Assembly (NCBI GenBank): GCA_019054805.1
Contig: JAHQIY010000011.1
Span: 1,245,001-1,309,000, forward strand
Direction of reading: 5' to 3'
Origin: Brachionus manjavacas
Taxonomy: Eukaryota > Rotifera > Eurotatoria > Ploima > Brachionidae
DNA length: 64,000 nucleotides
Positions 46,701-59,205 of the stretch are shown here, piece by piece. The notes below the pieces were generated by a model. That model saw only the letters and a list, made by a program, of their open reading frames with translations, did no database searches and was not told the DNA's origin. The position numbers and the translations under genes are program-made. Within the stretch, counting starts at the first letter, position 1. Every line of letters begins with the position of its first letter.

Positions 46701-48257
46701 GTCAATTTATCAGTTTTTTTATATTGAGTGCAAAGTTTTGGTCGGGGTTTTTGAGAAATAAAAAATCATTTGAATTTTTTTTATCCAAAAAAGTAAAAGT
46801 TTTTTAGAAATTATAACATTGATTTTATTAAAAAAAAATTTTTTTTATTCTTTTTCTGTCAATTTATCAGTTTTTCGTTTTTTTTGGCTAAATTTTGGTC
46901 GGGGTTTTTGAGAAATAAAAAATCATTTGAATTTTTTATCCAAAAAAGTAAAAGTTTTTTAGAAATTATAACATTGATTTTATTAAAAAAAATTTTTTAT
47001 TCTTTTTCTGTCAATTTATCAGTTTTTTTATATTGAGTGCAAAGTTTTGGTCGGGGTTTTTGAGAAATAAAAAATCATTTGAATTTTTTTTATCCAAAAA
47101 AGTAAAAGTTTTAAAAAAATTAAAATATCGATTTAATTAGAAAAGATTTTAAAGAATTAAATGAAAAAAAAATTTTCCATCTATTAATTAATCTAGGTTA
47201 AAATAATTATTCTAATAATCAAGGATTTTCTCACATAAATCATTTCCATTGACCGATGAAAACAATCGATTAAAAATAAATAAACACTTTTGATAAATAA
47301 TATTGTTTTGAATTTTTATAACGAAAAAATAAGAATCGAAATTAAAAAACACAACTCATGTGGTCATTTTTTTAGGTTCGTGACACTATTATCAAATATT
47401 TTGGTCAAAATAGGCCAAGGACCTTTAGAGAAAAATTTTTTTGGTGTTTAGTCAAACTTAAATAGCATTTCTTTTGAAAAATTAATTATTAACAAACAAT
47501 TTTATGATAAGCCCTAATTGTTCAAACCAAAAATTATTTTAATATTCGTCTTAAAGGTTAAAATGGAAAATAATCAAAATTTCCAATTTTAAGATATTTT
47601 CTAAAGATCCAGGCGAGTTCAAGCCAAAAATATATAAAATATAAAAATCGGACCTTTTTAAAATATATAAGCTAGAATCTTTAATCAGTAATTTACTATA
47701 AATGGACATTGCTTTTTCAATTTTCTAGATTTATTAAATTATTATTTTTAATAAGTCAAAATAAAGATAGCAATTAAAAAAATGTCAATTTGATCATTGT
47801 TATCGGGACCTCCAAAAGAATAAAAACATCCTGTACCTTTTTAAGTTCCCAAAACAAATTTCAGATATTGTTTCGTTTCAAAAGATATTTTTATTTAAAG
47901 CTTAAAAAAATGGTTTCTCGAAACTTAAGAGCTTTTGATTCTTCTGATTAATAATAAAGAAAATAAAAAAAGTAAAAATTAAATTAAATTAGCTAATTTT
48001 TATTTGGTCTTAGATAAAATTTCTTTGTCATTTTCAATAAATATTCATGCAAAAAATAAATTATTTTAGTTTTTACCAGAGAGATTTTTAGGCCCACCAA
48101 GCAAAATAGGTTGTAATATAAAAAAAATATTGAAACTCAAACTAATTATGGTTTTAGGTAATGACTTATTTTAAAGAAGGTTTGCTAAATTACAAATAAA
48201 TTAGATCAAACTTTCACAATTTTTTTTATGATTAGAAAATTTTTTTTTTTAAATTAA
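40736..48257. repeat. 7.5-kb tandem unit, copy 2
   Basis: Middle unit, same content and orientation as copy 1. Its junctions with copies 1 and 3 are identical (run of T, then AAATTAAATATATTAAATT), so all junctions come from one original duplication event that was then amplified. Confidence 0.9.
46101..46515 (+). pseudogene. duplicated RalGPS exons 1 and 2, copy 2 (no gene body)
   Basis: Exon 1 46101-46328 and exon 2 46381-46515, identical in coding sequence to copies 1 and 3, with the same 52-bp intron and the same donor sites. An open question is whether it is transcribed from its own upstream region and spliced about 10.5 kb to exon 3. Confidence 0.6.
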
Positions 48258-51200
48258 ATATATTAAATTAAAAAAAGTAAGTAATTGAAAAAATCGAATT
48301 TTCCAGGCAATATTTTGGAAAAAAAATCAAAATTAACTCTACAAAAACTGTGTTTTTAAATTTGAATTTAAAAACTGATTTTTAAAATGTGCTTAAAAAT
48401 CATTTTATATTTTAAATCTTTAAAATATGTAAAGGAAGTCGCATTAAAATTATTTAAATTAATTCAAAGATTAATTTTGATATCTAAAGATAAACTCTAT
48501 GATTTGCAATGATATTTTGAATTGATCATTAACTTCAATATGCCAAAAATTACTAAATCTATAAAAAAGGAAAAAAAAATAGTGAAGAACAGTTATGTTT
48601 GACAAGTGTCAATAATTTCTCGGCTCTTTATGTTAATATTTTTTAAATGCTGTTTAATTTTTATTAAAATTAACTTTTTATAAATAAAAAAAAATTCGAT
48701 AAATTTTGTTGGGTTCTTATCTTATTTGACTTCAAAGTGGAAAAAAATAATGAAAATTGTTCGATGGGGATGTAAAATAAAATTGCAAAATTTTATTAAA
48801 TATTTTAATGAATATTAGTATTAAATTGTTTGCCTTTGATCTTAAAAAAAGATTAAAAAGCTAATTATTCTTTCTAAATTTGGTTCATTTATGAGATTTA
48901 ATTATATTAATGAATCAAACATCTAGAATCTTTTATAAGTTGTTATTATTATCTTTTAATATTTACTTATTTCTTTAAAAGTCAATATTTTTTTTTTTGA
49001 TATTTCAGATCACGTATCCCAATAAAGCCTTATAAAATTTAAGCTTAAGTTTTTTATGTATCGATATAAACCAAGGAGGAATAAAGACACCCGATTTAGA
49101 AGAGTCAAATGATACTGCTTCAATTCTAAAATTTGAATCCTGTACAAAAAATGTATTATTATTAAAAAATAGCTTCGATTTGATCATTGGCATTGCTCAT
49201 TTTTTATGTTGATTTTCAAATAATTTTTAATTAATTTTCGAAAATTAAGAAGAGCAACCTTTTGCAATTAAATTAAAAATTGTTTTGACCAAAAAATGTA
49301 AAAAGTTAAGTTCGGAATAAAGATGGATCTAAAGGTTTCAAAGAAAAACTTTAGCTCGTTAAAATTTTCAAAATCTTGTTCTATACAAAATACACAAAAT
49401 ATTAAAAAGGGTGATTAAATTTTTTTGTATTTTTTTTATGGTATTTTAATAAAATAAAATTAATTAGAATAATTTATATCGTTTATTATAAATAAAATAC
49501 TATTATTATTGACTTTGTCAGGTATTTTACTAGATTTGAAAATTAAAAATAAAAAACACATCTTTTACAAAAATGTATTAGAGATGTATTAATAATTAGT
49601 TTAAAGTGATTTTTTGATAATATGGATAAAAATATTTGAATTTTTTTGACTTTTGAAACTACTTAACAACTTGGTTTGCTTCTAATTTACTTTTTAGGTT
49701 TTTCCCTCATAAATGCCTTTACCTCATTTCACAAATTAGAAAATTTGACCAGATTCATTAATTACATGTTATGCTATTTTTACATAAAATTTAGTAAAAT
49801 CATTTTTTATTAAAGAAAAAAGTACATATCTATTTATTAACATATTTATTTGAAAATTTAATGACAACACATTAAAGTAAGGACATTTAAATTTTGCCAA
49901 GAAACCCATATAATCCATTTGGATTTATGAAGTGTTTCCTGTCTGCCAATTTCAATCTTTTCTTCACAAAAACAACTTAAGTTTTTCTAATTGTTAAAAT
50001 TAATGCTGTATCTTTTTTAAAAATTTTGATGAAGATGGTAAATCATTGACAAAAATGAGAAAAAGTAGTGGACTTTAAACAGATTCTTGCAGAGCTCTAT
50101 AAAGTTTTATTTTTACCTTTATGAATTCGATTCAATAATAAAAATAAAATATAAATCATCAATAAAGATCTCATAAGAATAATCCTAAAAAGCCTTGTAA
50201 AATATTTTTTTAATTTATTCATGCTAAATGGTATGAAAAGATTTTATCGGTGAACATTAAATGGATTAGTTTTGAATTCTTTTGTTGTTAAGTTTGGTTA
50301 AAAGCAATTTAATCTGATATCTGTGACGCCCAAATTGACAGCTTTATCTATTATTTATTTGAATATCTGCATCGATTTCCATCAGATTTTAACTAAAATA
50401 AATATCTAAAAAGTTATTAGTTATTAAATTTTGATAATGGAAAAGATTTATATGTCAAAGATCAACTAAGACTTTTAGAAAATTTAAAAGCTAAAAAAAT
50501 TTACCTAGTCATTTTTTAATTCTTGTTTTTTAATAATTGTGATAATTTTTATATTAGTATAAACTGAATTTTTTTAAATAATTTATTTTTTATGGTATTT
50601 TATTTTAAATAAAAACAAATAAATGATCGATTTTGCTGCATAGTTCAAGAAATCTGACCTTTTGTACTCTTCCACTTTGACACCGTTCTCCAGAGCTGAA
50701 CTGTGCTGGTTTGAAGATAGACGATTAAATAGTGTTAAATGGAATTCGGTCTAGCTGTGAAGATAAGATCGCGCTAAGATGCTAAACAAGTTTGGACGAA
50801 ACCTAAAGTAACAAAGATAAGATAAACGATAAAAAAATTAACAAATAAAAGATAAAATTTTGGCTTTTATATCTGTCAAAATTAAATTTCGACCTGGTCC
50901 AAAAAATATTTCGAGCTAATTGTTGGCCTCGAAATTATCATGTATTTTATTTTAAATAAATGTTCAATACTTGGCCGAAACATGTGTCAGAACCTTTCTA
51001 GATCACGTTCCAAATCATCAAATACATTTAAGCATTAACCTAGTAATTAATTAGATAACAGGCCATACAATTCCAAATGTAAACTTAAGATTATATTAAG
51101 TTTTATTTTATATCTCTTAAAACAGTCTTGAACACCTTTGGACAAGCTCAATAGCTCTAAAAATATACCAAGGTAAATAACCAACATTTTTTTCTGATTG

Positions 51201-54200
51201 TATTTATTCAATGTTTTTAATCTATAGTTCCATTAGCAGTTTTTGAGACAATATTTGTTGGAGTATATTATTTATGTTACTAATGTCCGTATTTTGTTAT
51301 AAGTGTATGAATTTTAGTTTTTTTGAAAAATATAACTCTTTAAATACTGAAAGGTATCAAGTTTAGAATTAAATCAACATCAGGTAAACCAACAAAATCA
51401 AAAATATTGCCATCTACAAGCAACAAAGGTGACTCAAGATTTTTTATAAATTGTAAACTAAGATTTAATGTAGAAGCAAAAGCAGTGCTTAATCTGCTAC
51501 AAATGAATAAATTTAGGAGGCTTTTTCAATTTTCATATTTGTTAATTTTTAAAAATGACAATTTTATTATTCTTAATTTAAATTTGGAACATATCAGTGC
51601 GTAATTTAATTTTTAATAGTTGAATAAGTTTTAAATTTAATTTTCAAATTTTTATGAAGAAAAAAATTGATCAAATCGATTTAAAAATGAAAAGAAGAAA
51701 ATATTAATTTTAGAAAAGTGTCCCAAAATGAATAAAGGGTGGTAGGGTCAGTTCCAAAAAAAAGAGCTAAATTTAAAGTCCTAAATTTTCTCGTGCTTAT
51801 ATATTTTCATAAAAATAAAAAATTTATGCTCTTTAAGATCATGTGTGATTAATTAGCACTTTAAAAGTGCATGAGAGAAATTTTTTAATAGTTTAGAATA
51901 CGCTTTTAATTGAATTTTTAAATTATGTTAAAAATATAAATATAAATTTTTTGACTTTTGGAGCTAAAATGCGATATATTGTGACGATTTTTTTTTTAAT
52001 AACATTTCTTCAAAAAAAATTTTTAAATTTTAAACGATCGATTTTTAAATAGGTTTTAGAAAAAACACCTATTCAAAAGGATCGAAAGCTTATTAAATGC
52101 TCCATCTACTCGAAATTCTGTTCTAGTAAAAACATGGTAGAAAAAAGGCTAATGAAAGTCTATATGAGTTTAATTTTTTTGAATTGTTTATTTTGGATTT
52201 TTAATGGCTTTGGGTAATAAAATTTTATCATAATCGATCAAAATTTAACACAATCTATACTAAAAACTTTATTGAAAAAAACTATAATTGGATAAATGTA
52301 TGATTCTTAAACAAATAAATAAAGGTAAACTAATTTTTTATCTCCAAAAAAAATCCTAACATTCAAGTTCAATGCTGATATTTCGTTATAGTTTTCTTTA
52401 TCTTTTAATTAATACATTTAAAATTCAAATTTTAAAAAATCATCAAAAAATTTTTTGAATTAAACCTACATTTAATTTACTCAAAAGTTTTTTGCTTAAT
52501 GTTTTTTTAATTTTTGTTAATATACAGAATAATTATGATTAATTTTATTATTGAGTTTTTTTAAGTTAAAGGTTAATCAACAGGTCCAGGTTTTTAAACC
52601 CATAAATCTTTTATTTTTTCAAAATTCAATTCGAATTTAATACAATTTTTAATAATTAAGTATAATTGTTTTAAAAAATGTTTTAATGTCTTAAGATTTC
52701 ATCATTTTTTAAGAAATTTTTTATGTAAAAAATTTTTTTGAGTCACCTTTCATTTAATTACTAAGCAATTAAATTAACAATTGATCTGCCATCTATGTAA
52801 TGTCTTTTGAAATGATTGATTTTTCGAGTATTTTAGAAAACTTTTTTATTTTCAGGGTAAATCAACAGTCTTTAAGAATCCATAAACTCTTCTTAACTCA
52901 AAAGCATTAAAAAATATGTTCAAATTGTTTTATTAAAAAAATAAGAAAATAAATTGGTTTGAATGATCATCAAAAATGTATCAATGAAATTGTTAAATTA
53001 AAAATTTTTAAATTATCGTACAAAATCAGCGAAAATTGAGAGCTGAAATGAAGAAAACTTTTAAACGAAAAAAAATATTCAAAATTTTATTTTTCATTTA
53101 GAGATTATTTTTGGTTGTCAAAAACAAAGCTAAATTGCTAAGCCACTGTAAACTTGAGTTAAATTAAAACTGCAACTTTACAAATTAACTGTTGAATGCA
53201 CACGGATGCATTCGTTTGTGCGGACAAAGTTGTAGAAGACAAATTTTTAGACGCGGCATCGACCCGTTTGGCCAGCTTTGATACCGTGGGCATAATTTAT
53301 GCTAAAAAACCATGAGTCCATCTCGAATAGAGATAGGGATCTAGAATAAAGCTGAACGCGCATAAATTAGCATAATTCTATGCTTTGATCGCTTCTCTAC
53401 TTAACATTTTAATAGTTAATAATAATAATTATTAAAAGAGAAAAAAAGAGAAATTTTTTAGAAGAGTAGTTTGTAATAAAAATTATTTATTTGTTTTTTT
53501 CCTCTCTAGATTAAATGATTTAATATTGAGGACTAGTCAGAGTAGAAGATAACGAGCCCTTGGGCAACAATGTTCCATAATACTTGAACGAATAGTCCTT
53601 ACTTTTGTCCACTTTAAATGAATCAATCAAACGAATCGCAATCAATTAATAACAATTACTTGACTTGTCCAAATTCTAACCATAATTTGCCAAGCATAGC
53701 TATAATGTCTAATCCAAACTCGGATGAACAGCCGCATATTGTGCTACCGGCTACCTCGGCTCCGTCTACACAGCTGAATGACGCAAACAAAGCGTTTGAC
53801 GATGTTGTCTTTGACATACTCAAAGTTGGCCCGGACGAAATTGCTGTAAGCTAACGACACAAATTTATTTGACTGTCTTCTAAATTGTCTTTTACAGGGA
53901 CAATTGACGCTGATAGATTTGCCTCTATTCAAGGCTATTGAGCCCGACGAGCTCATATCGTGCAAGTGGATGTCAAGAGAAAAGCTAATCAAGGCCCCCA
54001 ATATTGTCCAATTTACCAGAAGGTTTAATCAAGTAAGATTTTTTTCCTTTTTTTGGTCACGTGATCTCGAAGTTGGTTTTTTCGTATTTTTTGGCTAAAT
54101 TTTGGTCGGGGTTTTTGAGAAATAAAAAATCATTTAAATTTTTTTATCCAAAAAAGTAAAAGTTTAATAGAAATTATAACATTGATTTTATTAAAAAAAT

Positions 54201-55767
54201 TTTTTTATTCTTTTTCTGTCAATTTATCAGTTTTTTTATATTGAGTGCAAAGTTTTGGTCGGGGTTTTTGAGAAATAAAAAATCATTTGAATTTTTTTTA
54301 TCCAAAAAAGTAAAAGTTTTTTAGAAATTATAACATTGATTTTATTAAAAAAAAATTTTTTTTATTCTTTTTCTGTCAATTTATCAGTTTTTCGTTTTTT
54401 TTGGCTAAATTTTGGTCGGGGTTTTTGAGAAATAAAAAATCATTTGAATTTTTTTTATCCAAAAAAGTAAAAGTTTTTTAGAAATTATAACATTGATTTT
54501 ATTAAAAAAAATTTTTTTATTCTTTTTCTGTCAATTTATCAGTTTTTTTATATTGAGTGCAAAGTTTTGGTCGGGGTTTTTGAGAAATAAAAAATCATTT
54601 GAATTTTTTTTATCCAAAAAAGTAAAAGTTTTAAAAAAATTAAAATATCGATTTAATTAGAAAAGATTTTAAAGAATTAAATGAAAAAAAATTTTTCCAT
54701 CTATTAATTAATCTAGGTTAAAATAATTATTCTAATAATCAAGGATTTTCTCACATAAATCATTTCCATTGACCGATGAAAACAATCGATTAAAAATAAA
54801 TAAACACTTTTGATAAATAATATTGTTTTGAATTTTTATAACGAAAAAATAAGAATCGAAATTAAAAAACACAACTCATGTGGTCATTTTTTTAGGTTCG
54901 TGACACTATTATCAAATATTTTGGTCAAAATAGGCCAAGGACCTTTAGAGAAAAATTTTTTTGGTGTTTAGTCAAACTTAAATAGCATTTCTTTTGAAAA
55001 ATTAATTATTAACAAACAATTTTATGATAAGCCCTAATTGTTCAAACCAAAAATTATTTTAATATTCGTCTTAAAGGTTAAAATGGAAAATAATCAAAAT
55101 TTCCAATTTTAAGATATTTTCTAAAGATCCAGGCGAGTTCAAGCCAAAAATATATAAAATATAAAAATCGGACCTTTTTAAAATATATAAGCTAGAATCT
55201 TTAATCAGTAATTTACTATAAATGGACATTGCTTTTTCAATTTTCTAGATTTATTAAATTATTATTTTTAATAAGTCAAAATAAAGATAGCAATTAAAAA
55301 AATGTCAATTTGATCATTGTTATCGGGACCTCCAAAAGAATAAAAACATCCTGTACCTTTTAAGTTCCCAAAACAAATTTCAGATATTGTTTCGTTTCAA
55401 AAGATATTTTTATTTAAAGCTTAAAAAATGGTTTCTCGAAACTTAAGAGCTTTTGATTCTTCTGATTAATAATAAAGAAAATAAAAAAGTAAAAATTAAA
55501 TTAAATTAGCTAATTTTTATTTGGTCTTAGATAAAATTTCTTTGTCATTTTCAATAAATATTCATGCAAAAAATAAATTATTTTAGTTTTTACCAGAGAG
55601 ATTTTTAGGCCCACCAAGCAAAATAGGTTGTAATATAAAAAAAATATTGAAACTCAAACTAATTATGGTTTTAGGTAATGACTTATTTTAAAGAAGGTTT
55701 GCTAAATTACAAATAAATTAGATCAAACTTTCACAATTTTTTTTATGATTAGAAAATTTTTTTTAAA
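48258..55767. repeat. 7.5-kb tandem unit, copy 3
   Basis: Last unit. It leads out into unique DNA (AATGCTTACTGAAATATT) after 55767 and then to the single downstream exon of the RalGPS gene. It is therefore the copy whose exons are nearest to a complete gene. Confidence 0.9.
53490..53617 (+). promoter_or_regulatory. leader of RalGPS exon 1 with a possible splice or trans-splice acceptor
   Basis: TTTGTTTTTTTCCTCTCTAG at 53490-53509 is a strong pyrimidine-tract acceptor 108 bp before the ATG. It could receive a 5' UTR exon or a spliced leader (spliced-leader trans-splicing is known in rotifers). Identical sites sit at 38456-38475 and 45973-45992. No TATA-type promoter could be singled out in such AT-rich DNA. 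Confidence 0.35.
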
Positions 55768-58732
55768 AATGCTTACTGAAATATTTTGAAATTTAAATTA
55801 ATCATGAAAATTGATGAAAGTTTGGCACGAATTTTGGTATTAAAGATTAAAAAATACTATGACCTGTTTTAAATATAATTAAAGTAAATGCTGAAGTTTA
55901 TTTAATCTTAAAAAAGCTTATTAAATTAAAGGAATTTTTTAAAAGTAATAATTGAAAAAAAGCAAAAATAATAAAAAATATTTTTTTATCCTTTTTTAAT
56001 TTATTTGTATCTATCATTAAAAAAGACACATTTTGATGAAGAACATTTTTCTTCCTTTTCATTAGGTCTTTGCATTTTTGAATAAATATTAAAATATTGG
56101 TTCCAGTAATTTAAAGAGTAAAGCTTTAGTTAAAAAATTTCAAAAATAGAGATTTTAAATAGTTTTAAATATTAAATAATTTTTTTTTAAATATTAAATT
56201 ATTTTTTTTAAATCCCAGATCCTTTATCAAAAAAAAAATTATTTTTCTTTTCAATAAAAAAGAGCACATTCTGGTGACAGAAAGAAAAAAATAATTTTTT
56301 TTTTAAATATTAAATTATTTTTCTAAAACCCCAGATCCTTTATCAAAAAAAAAAATTAAAGAATGATTTTTAAAATAAGCTAAATATAAACAAAATTTTA
56401 AGATTAAGATTAAATAATTTAAATTTTTTTTTTAAATATTTAAATATTTAATTTTTTTGAAAAAAATAATTTTCTTTTTAAATATTAAAATAATTTTTCT
56501 AAAACCCCAGATTCTTTATCAAAAAAAAAATTAAAGAATGATTTTTAAAATAAGCTAAATATAAACAAAATTTTAAGATTAAGATTAAATAATTAAAATT
56601 TTTTTTTTTAAATATTTAAATATTTAATTTTTTTGAAAAAAATAATTTCCTTTTAAATATTAAAATAATTTTTCTAAAACCCCAGATCCTTTATCAAAAA
56701 AAAAAATTAAAGAATGATTTTTAAAATAAGCTAAATATAAACAAAATTTTAAGATTAAGATTAAATAATTAAAAATTTTTTTTTTAAATATTTAAATATT
56801 TAATTTTTTTGAAAAAAATAATTTTCTTTTTAAATATTAAAATTATTTTTCTAAAACCCCAGATCCTTTATCAAAAAAAATATAATTATTTTTCTTTTCC
56901 ATAAAAAAGACCACATTCTGGTGCCAAAAAGAAAAAAATAATTTTTTCAAATATTGAAATTGTCTTTTAAAACCCCAGAGAAATTTTTCTTAAAAAAAAA
57001 AATAATTTTTTTTCTTTTCCATAAAAAGACCACATTCTGGTGCCAAAAAGAAATTCTGAACTGCAAACGGATCGAAAAGCGGGCCAAAATGCTCACTCAC
57101 TTTGTCAAAATCTGCAAGCGGCTCAACGAGCTGCACTCGTTCAACTCGCTAATGGCGATAATAGTGGCGCTCAAGTCGGCGTCCATCTACCGGCTGAAAA
57201 AGACCTGGTCGCACATTTCCAAGCGCGACCAGGCCACGTTCGATCGGCTCGCCGACCTCATGTTCGACACCAGCGACAACAAGCGCAAGATGCGCGACAT
57301 GCACATGAACTGCAAGCTGCCGTGCATCCCCTTCCTGGGCCTCTTTCTCACCGACCTCATCCACATCGACATCGCCCATCCGCACAACTCGTTCGACAAC
57401 CCGCAGCGCCGCAACCAAATGAACAACATTTGCCGCCTCGTCAGCGAGTACCAGCAGTCCAACTACCAGGATCTGACCTCGCTCACATGCCTGTGCGAGC
57501 TGGACGCGGCCAACGCGGACGCCTGCCTCACGGCCAACTGCCAGTGCGGCCTGCATCACGGCAAGGCGTGCGCCGGCGGCCTCATCAACTCCGACGGCAC
57601 CATCTACATCAACGACATCACCTACGTCCAAAACTATCTCAACTCCTTTTTGTACATAGAAGAGCTGCAGAAGTTCAAGGAGGACGAGAACTACCGGGAC
57701 TCGCTGGACCTGGAGCCCGACGCCGCCACCGACTTGTCCTCGGCCAGCGCCGACAAAACCAGCCCGCTGTCCACCGCGTCGCCCTCCAAGCACCCGCTCG
57801 AGCCCAAACCGGTGATCAATGTAAATAAGCTCGTGAACCCGCTGGACGACAGCCTGCTCGCTCAGCAAAACGACACCCTGGTCCTTGACCTCAACGACTT
57901 GTCCAAAGAGGAGCAGAGAAAAATACTCAACAACGTGAAGCTGACCGAGCCGCCGACCAACCTGCTCAAAGAGCTGCTCAAGCAGCGGCACCAGTCGAGC
58001 GTGAGCTCCAAGCCGAGTCTGCGCCACAAGTTCAGCTGCTACTCGAGCTCGACGGCCGATCTGGACGCGGACGAGTGCGACGACGAGTCCTGCGAGCCCA
58101 GCTTCGACGAGTCGTCGTGCGCCCACGAGCTCACGCCGGTCAAGAGCAGTGAGCGCGCCGGCCGCAACTTGTCGTCGGCGCTGGGCCTCGACCAGGTCGA
58201 CGCCGCCGCCCTCCACTGCCCCGCCGCCCAAATAGTCCTCTTCGAGTCGCCCATCAAACGAAAGTGCATCATCAAGCACTTCCGCAAGCCCAAGTTTAGT
58301 CAATGGAAGTCGTACTGGCTGCAGCTGGTCGCCGGCAACTTGTTGATCTACTATCCGGCCAAGAGCAGCTTGATGTTCAGCAAGGAGGCGAGGCGGACCA
58401 GTGTGGTGGACGGCGACGCCGAACTACTCAAAAATCAGCTCCAAACCCGCAAGATGTTCTACCAGAAAAATCCGTGCAAAATGCACCCCATTGCCAACTG
58501 GATGGTGGTCGATTTGTGCCCCGACACCGCCACCGACACCAGCGACGACCACCACCACCACCACAACCAGGTGCTCAAGTACGACATTCAGCTCAACGAC
58601 TTGAACAACGGCAACATGTACAAGTACAGACTGGAGAGTGGCCATTTGGCTAAAGAGTGGCTCGAGCAGTTCAAAGTGGCCAGCACTTACCACGAAAGAC
58701 AAAAGCCTGATAATCTAATTCGCTTCGACTAG
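53618..58732 (+). CDS. RALGPS: RalGPS-type RasGEF with PH domain
   Basis: Three exons join in phase 0: 53618-53845, 53898-54032 and 57029-58732, 688 aa. RalGPS proteins activate the GTPase RalA through a CDC25-type domain and reach membranes through a C-terminal PH domain. Domains: a Ser/Asn-rich head (1-55); RasGEF from [11 protein letters not shown] (60-70) through [93 protein letters not shown] and [20 protein letters not shown] (to about 346); a long linker; PH at about 526-674 ([48 protein letters not shown]). An insert of about 45 residues with eight Cys ([20 protein letters not shown]) interrupts the RasGEF domain before its last helices. Exon 3 is GC-rich and unspliced, unlike exons 1-2. 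The start in exon 1 is the first ATG; the 5' end exists three times. Confidence 0.9.
56200..57028. repeat. tandem repeats before RalGPS exon 3, including copies of its splice edge
   Basis: CCCCAGAT-type markers occur at 56214, 56329, 56505, 56680, 56857 and 56973. The middle three steps are 175-177 bp and the outer two about 115 bp. The outer units end with GACCACATTCTGGTGCCAAA or close variants (56265 and 56910), the same sequence that begins the true exon 3 at 57029. The array is therefore built partly from the exon's own acceptor region. Confidence 0.8.
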
Positions 58733-58759
58733 CCACCAAGCTCAATTGTGCTCCCCCCT

Positions 58760-58808
<49 letters not shown>

Positions 58809-59205
58809 TCCCCTCTCAAATCGATTTTTTTTGTTTCCGCATCTGTGCGTGCGTGTGGTGAGTGTGTGCTCTTTGGCTCTTCTTTTCTTTCTCTCTCTCT
58901 CTCTCTCTATGTGTGAGTGTGTGTGTTTAAATTTTATTTTAAAAAAAATTTAAAAAAAATTATTTTTTATTTAATAGATTTGATATGGATGGTCTATTTT
59001 GAGAGTAAAATTGATTTTAATCTTAAAATGAGAATAAATATAAACTTTTTTTTTCTTTTTTTTTTATTTCGATTTGGTCTCTATTTATTAGTAGTTTTTG
59101 GTCAATTGTTTGTTTTGAATGCAACGTGTTTGAGGATCGCTGTGCATCTTCTCTAAAATTTTACTCCAAATCAATTCAATAAAATAGATTTAAATTTATT
59201 TGATA
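58733..59205 (+). other. 3' untranslated region and polyadenylation signals of the RalGPS gene
   Basis: After TAG 58730-58732 come CT-rich and GT-rich stretches, then AT-rich sequence with AATAAA at 59033-59038 and 59178-59183. Either could end the transcript. Confidence 0.45.
58763..58908. repeat. (CT)n microsatellites
   Basis: An uninterrupted CT tract at 58763-58805 (about 21 units) and a second at 58889-58908, separated by GT-rich sequence, both within the 3' UTR. Confidence 0.9.

Noticed and set aside
56954-57028. In-frame extension of RalGPS exon 3 upstream to an ATG at 56954
   Set aside because: The 25 residues are Lys/Phe runs from the intron repeat. Homology starts exactly after the AG at 57028.
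57149-58303. Long antisense open frame of 384 codons and other antisense frames over RalGPS exon 3
   Set aside because: They are by-products of the GC-rich codon use of exon 3. Their translations are Val/Gly/Ala/Arg-rich without domains, while the plus frame has clear RasGEF and PH homology.
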